In this document: positions 60,925-64,000 of the stretch, one piece after another
How positions within the stretch are numbered: position 1 is the stretch's first letter
Layout: each line of letters opens with the position of its first letter
Source: Streptomyces sp. F001
Lineage (GTDB): Bacteria; Actinomycetota; Actinomycetes; Streptomycetales; Streptomycetaceae
Length of the DNA: 64,000 nucleotides
Assembly (NCBI RefSeq): GCF_004187715.1
Contig: NZ_QZWF01000017.1
Span: 1 to 64,000, forward strand
Direction of reading: 5' to 3'
Translations under genes and position numbers: made by a program
Notes under the pieces: model-generated
Databases searched by the model: none
What the model was told of the DNA's origin: nothing
Seen by the model: only the letters and a program-made list of their open reading frames with translations

Positions 60925-61616
60925 GAGCCCGAGCCTTTCGCTTCGTTCGACTCTCCGGCGCCCGCCGGGACCAGCCCCCGCTCACGGGCGTAGTCCTCGA
61001 GCATGCCGCGCAGTTGACGGCGGCCCCGGTGCAGCCGGGACATCACCGTACCGATGGGTGTCCCCATGATGTCCGCGATCTCCTTGTACGCAAAGCCCTC
61101 TACGTCCGCGAGATAGACGGCGATGCGGAATTCCTCGGGGATCGCCTGCAACGCTTCCTTCACGTCCGAGTCGGGCAGGTGGTCGAGCGCCTGCGACTCC
61201 GCGGAGCGCAAGCCCGTCGACATGTGCGACTCGGCACGGGCGAGCTGCCAGTCCTCGATCTCCTCGGCCGCGCTGCGCTGGGGTTCGCGCTGCTTCTTGC
61301 GGTACGAGTTGATGAAGGTGTTGGTCAGGATCCGGTACAGCCACGCCTTCAGGTTGGTGCCCTCGCGGAACTGGTGGAAGGACGCGTACGCCTTGGCGTA
61401 CGTCTCCTGCACCAGGTCCTCGGCGTCGGCCGGGTTGCGCGTCATACGCAGCGCGGCCGAGTACATCTGGTCGAGGAATTCGAGCGCGTCCCGCTCGAAG
61501 CGCGCACTGCGCTGAGCGGTCGACTCCGTGCTCGAGTCCGCGCTGATGCCCTGGCCCTCGGGCAGCTCCGCCTGACCGTTGTCGGCCCCTGCGTCGGTAC
61601 CGGTGACCGGACCCAC
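60921..61616 (-). CDS. sigR: ECF sigma factor SigR (thiol-oxidative stress)
   Basis: The short form from the GTG at 61616 has 231 residues. Region 2 is DALEFLDQMYSAALRMTRNPADAEDLVQETYAKAYASFHQF and region 4 is EIADIMGTPIGTVMSRLHRGRRQL (given in part). An in-frame ATG at 61781 adds exactly 55 residues (start MGSIYCPSRSS), the length known for the unstable long form SigR' in S. coelicolor. It transcribes thioredoxin and other thiol-homeostasis genes. It is coupled to rsrA, and a SigR-type promoter lies upstream. Confidence 0.96.
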   Translation of the reverse strand: MGPVTGTDAGADNGQAELPEGQGISADSSTESTAQRSARFERDALEFLDQMYSAALRMTRNPADAEDLVQETYAKAYASFHQFREGTNLKAWLYRILTNTFINSYRKKQREPQRSAAEEIEDWQLARAESHMSTGLRSAESQALDHLPDSDVKEALQAIPEEFRIAVYLADVEGFAYKEIADIMGTPIGTVMSRLHRGRRQLRGMLEDYARERGLVPAGAGESNEAKGSGS

Positions 61617-61838
61617 CTCCTCAAGATTCCGGGCGAGACCGAATGCGGTCCCACCAGAATCGGAGGATAGACGACGATCCGCACCCGCCGCCGCTCGAAA
61701 AGGAGCGGCCTTGGCCGCGTGCAGCACCGTCCAGTCCAGGTCAGTGCGGCTGCTGCGGCTCGGGCAGTAGATCGAACCCATGCGGCGGACTTCCTCTCCT
61801 ACGACGTCGGTGCTGGTCATCAGCACTTCTGTCCGCCT

Positions 61839-61866
61839 CAACAGTGGTCGGGGCCCCGACATTCCC
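61839..61866 (-). promoter_or_regulatory. SigR-dependent promoter of sigR (sigRp2)
   Basis: On the minus strand GGGAAT (61861-61866) is followed after exactly 18 bases by GTTG (61839-61842), the SigR consensus. Transcripts from here cover the long-form start at 61781, giving positive feedback through SigR'. Confidence 0.88.
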
Positions 61867-61872
61867 GAAGCT

Positions 61873-62499
61873 TTACCCGAGTGACCCGGTCCACTGCACC
61901 ACCGCGTCCGTGAGGACCCCCAGAGCCTGCTCCTGCGTGATCTCCGCCCGCTTCGGCACGGCGAAGCCATGATCGCCGTACGGCACCTCGACCAGCTCGT
62001 GGGAACCCTCGGGGAACTCCGCGGGCTTGCCCCACGGGTCGTTCCCGCCCTGGACGACGAGGGTCGGCACCCCGGCCCCGAGCAGCTCCTCGGCGCGGGA
62101 CTTCTCCGGCTTGCCCGGCGGGTGGAGCGGGAAGGCGAGGGCGAGGACCGCCGCCGCCCCGAGCTCCGTCGCCGTACGGCAGGCGACCCGGGCGCCCGCG
62201 CTGCGCCCGCCCGCGACGACCGGCAGTCCGGGCTTGGCCAGGGCCGGCCAGATCCCGCGCCAGCCCGCGTCCAGCGTCTTCGGCGCGGGGGCCATCTTCT
62301 TCCCGGCGACCCGCCAGGGCTGCTCGACGCGGGCGACGCTCACCCCGTGCCCGGGCAGCACGTCCGCGACCGCCTCGAGGTCGCGTGCCTCGATGCCACC
62401 GCCGGCGCCGTGGCCGAGGGCCAGAACGAGCCTGGCCCCCCGCGCCTTGTGCCAGGTGATGCGGGCGGTACCGGCGTCCGTCTCGATGATCTCGCTCAC
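61873..62499 (-). CDS. Alpha/beta hydrolase (KANL3/Tex30, dienelactone-hydrolase-like)
   Basis: This is a 208-residue hydrolase. The nucleophile elbow is VVAGGRSAGARVACR (Ser), with Asp in VVQGGNDPWGKP and His in VPYGDHGFAVPKR. LVLALGHGAGGGIEARD holds the oxyanion glycine. No signal peptide. The GTG at 62499 starts 1 bp after the SRAP gene's stop, so they form an operon. Its stop is only 7 bp from the sigR promoter. The substrate is unknown. Confidence 0.88.
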   Translation of the reverse strand: MSEIIETDAGTARITWHKARGARLVLALGHGAGGGIEARDLEAVADVLPGHGVSVARVEQPWRVAGKKMAPAPKTLDAGWRGIWPALAKPGLPVVAGGRSAGARVACRTATELGAAAVLALAFPLHPPGKPEKSRAEELLGAGVPTLVVQGGNDPWGKPAEFPEGSHELVEVPYGDHGFAVPKRAEITQEQALGVLTDAVVQWTGSLG

Positions 62500-62500
62500 A

Positions 62501-63316
62501 TCAGAAGAGTGTGCCCTCTTCGGGGCCTTCGAGCTCCTTGAGCAACTCCGGGCCGTTGTTGCGGACGCTGCTGACGGCCGTGGTCACCGGGTAGGCGCGC
62601 ATCAGGCCGGGCGGGGGCGGGGCGAGCAGCTCCCGCAGGTCGTCGGGGCCGGTGCGGGAGGGGTCGAGCCAGGCGTCCCAGCGGTCCGGGGTGAGCATCA
62701 GCGGCATCCGGGGGTGGATGTCGGCGAGGGTGTACGGGCCGTCGGCGGGGGCCACCGCCAGCGGGCTCTTCTCGGCCTCCGTGGTGATGACGGAGCAGGT
62801 GACCCACCAGGCCTGCGGGTGATCGTCGGGCAGCGTCCGGTCCCGCCAGAACTCGTACAGCCCGGCCATCGCGAACACCGACCCGTCGGCGGGGAGCACG
62901 AAGTACGGCTGCTTGCGCGGCCGCTTCTTCTTGCCCTCGACCTCCAGGTCCCGCTCCTGCTTGCCGGTGACCCACTCGTAGTAGCCGTCGGCGGGCAGGA
63001 TGCAGCGCCGGGTGGTGAAGGCGCGGCGGTAGGCCGGCTTCTCGTGGACCGTCTCCGCGCGCGCGTTGATCATCCGGGCGCCGCCCTCGGGCGTCTTGGC
63101 CCAGGACGGGACCAGTCCCCACTTCAGCTTGCGCAGCTGGCGAACCGGGCGCCGGTCGTCGACGTCCTTCAGAGGACGGTCGAGGACCGCGTGGACCTCT
63201 TTGGTCGGCGCCACGTTGTAGTCGGGCTCCAGGGTCTCCTCTGACTCCCACTTCTCGATCTCAAAGATTCCTGCGAGATCCTCGGGCCCACGACTCGATG
63301 CATACCGTCCGCACAT
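62501..63316 (-). CDS. SOS response-associated peptidase (SRAP; YedK/HMCES family)
   Basis: This is a 271-residue SRAP protein beginning MCGRYA, so Cys2 becomes the N terminus and can crosslink to abasic sites in single-stranded DNA. The other active-site parts are PDYNVAPT, RMINARAET, CILPADGYYEW (Glu) and HPRMPLML (His). It protects abasic sites in ssDNA. The ATG at 63316 is fixed by the need for Cys2; longer frames upstream must be wrong. It is divergent from the M50 gene (49 bp) and cotranscribed with the hydrolase. Confidence 0.93.
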   Translation of the reverse strand: MCGRYASSRGPEDLAGIFEIEKWESEETLEPDYNVAPTKEVHAVLDRPLKDVDDRRPVRQLRKLKWGLVPSWAKTPEGGARMINARAETVHEKPAYRRAFTTRRCILPADGYYEWVTGKQERDLEVEGKKKRPRKQPYFVLPADGSVFAMAGLYEFWRDRTLPDDHPQAWWVTCSVITTEAEKSPLAVAPADGPYTLADIHPRMPLMLTPDRWDAWLDPSRTGPDDLRELLAPPPPGLMRAYPVTTAVSSVRNNGPELLKELEGPEEGTLF

Positions 63317-63365
63317 ACGTGCCACACTGCCAGACTCCGCCGACCAGAGGGAGCGCCCCACAAAC

Positions 63366-64000
63366 ATGGACAGCACTACAGCCACCTCTCTGTGGGACGA
63401 GCTCATCGGCACCCAGCCCGACCCCGACGTGTGGGTGGTGATCGCCACCCTGGTCGCCGCCCTCGCGGTGATCGTCCCGCACGGCCTGTGGCGCGTCTTC
63501 CGCAACGCCATCACCATCGCCCACGAGGGCGGCCACGGCCTGGTCGCCCTGCTGACCGGCCGGACCCTGACCGGTATACGGCTGCACTCCGACACCAGCG
63601 GCCTCACCGTCAGCCGCGGCAAGCCGTACGGCCTCGGCATGATCCTCACGGCCGCCGCCGGCTACACCGCTCCCCCGCTGCTCGGCCTCGGCGGCGCCGC
63701 GCTGCTCGCCACGGGCCGCATCACACTGCTGCTGTGGCTGGCCACGGCACTGCTGGTGGCCATGCTGGTGATGATCCGCAACGCGTACGGGGCACTCACC
63801 GTGATCCTGACCGGCGGCCTGTTCCTGATGGTGTCCTGGCTGACCGGGCCACAGGTGCAGGCGGCGTTCGCGTACGCGGTGGTGTGGTTCCTGCTGCTGG
63901 GAGGCGTACGCCCGGCGTTCGAACTCCAGGCGAAGCGCTCACGCGGAGGCGCGGGAGACTCGGACGCGGACCAGCTGTCCCGCCTGACACACGCGCCGGC
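63366..64000 (+). CDS. M50 family metallopeptidase (3' end beyond the window)
   Basis: The visible 211 residues show an integral membrane protein with the zinc motif AITIAHEGGHGLVALLTGRTL (HExxH) in the second hydrophobic region, and several later spans (MILTAAAGYTAPPLLGLGGAAL, LLLWLATALLVAMLVMI, FAYAVVWFLLLGGVRPAFEL). It resembles the short actinobacterial M50B-like peptidases. The ATG at 63366 is used. The C terminus is cut off by the window edge. Confidence 0.85.
   Translation, partial: MDSTTATSLWDELIGTQPDPDVWVVIATLVAALAVIVPHGLWRVFRNAITIAHEGGHGLVALLTGRTLTGIRLHSDTSGLTVSRGKPYGLGMILTAAAGYTAPPLLGLGGAALLATGRITLLLWLATALLVAMLVMIRNAYGALTVILTGGLFLMVSWLTGPQVQAAFAYAVVWFLLLGGVRPAFELQAKRSRGGAGDSDADQLSRLTHAP

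Overview
The window looks like core chromosome of a Streptomyces close to S. coelicolor/S. avermitilis. Base composition is very GC-rich with GTG starts and ATGA/GTGA-coupled genes, and it carries hallmark genes: sodN/sodX, wblE, ushX-sigH, dasR-dasABC, the epi-isozizaene synthase/CYP170A pair, sigR-rsrA and a cobalamin-riboswitched nrdAB-nrdS operon. From about 22 kb onward the gene order matches, as far as I remember it, the S. coelicolor region between the encapsulin/polyprenyl synthase pair and sigR. No rRNA, tRNA, CRISPR array, prophage or intact IS element was seen.

Left part (0-22 kb) is more variable. It opens with a minus-strand four-gene operon: TRYPCO1-like protein, trypsin with a VMAP-C-like tail, MoxR ATPase, and a truncated SAV_2336-like protein. 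This resembles the NTP-dependent conflict systems of multicellular bacteria. Next come a DUF4097/PadR pair with a palindromic operator, a decayed Clp-N gene beside a small HTH regulator, an alcohol dehydrogenase, malic enzyme, and a polar amino-acid ABC transporter. These are followed by a methyltransferase, a CGNR regulator, Ni-superoxide dismutase with its maturation protease, and small metabolic or regulatory genes. An ECF42-type sigma factor here is broken by a palindromic repeat.

Middle part (22-48 kb): a family-2B encapsulin shell with a polyprenyl synthase (probable cargo), an amidase, a PLP enzyme, a cation/proton antiporter, and ushX-sigH (osmotic stress). Then a lipid kinase, wblE, a PdtaS-like histidine kinase, and a probable sRNA at the scr5239 position. 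The amino-sugar block follows: SIS protein, nagB, GH3 hexosaminidase, dasCBA and dasR, with several DasR (dre) sites. CstA/YbdD and an MctP-type monocarboxylate permease complete this part.

Right part (48-64 kb): a cobalamin riboswitch with nrdA-nrdB-nrdS, the albaflavenone genes, peptide deformylase, a TPR protein, two membrane HD proteins, and rsrA-sigR with a near-perfect autoregulatory sigR promoter. It ends with an alpha/beta hydrolase, an SRAP (YedK/HMCES) protein and a truncated M50 metalloprotease.

Across the window a roughly 42-44 bp GC-rich palindromic repeat occurs at four loci. One copy interrupts the ECF sigma gene and another lies in frame within the sigH N-terminal extension, so the element appears to have been mobile. 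Several single-base frameshifts (Clp-N gene, TetR gene) may be real decay or sequencing error.
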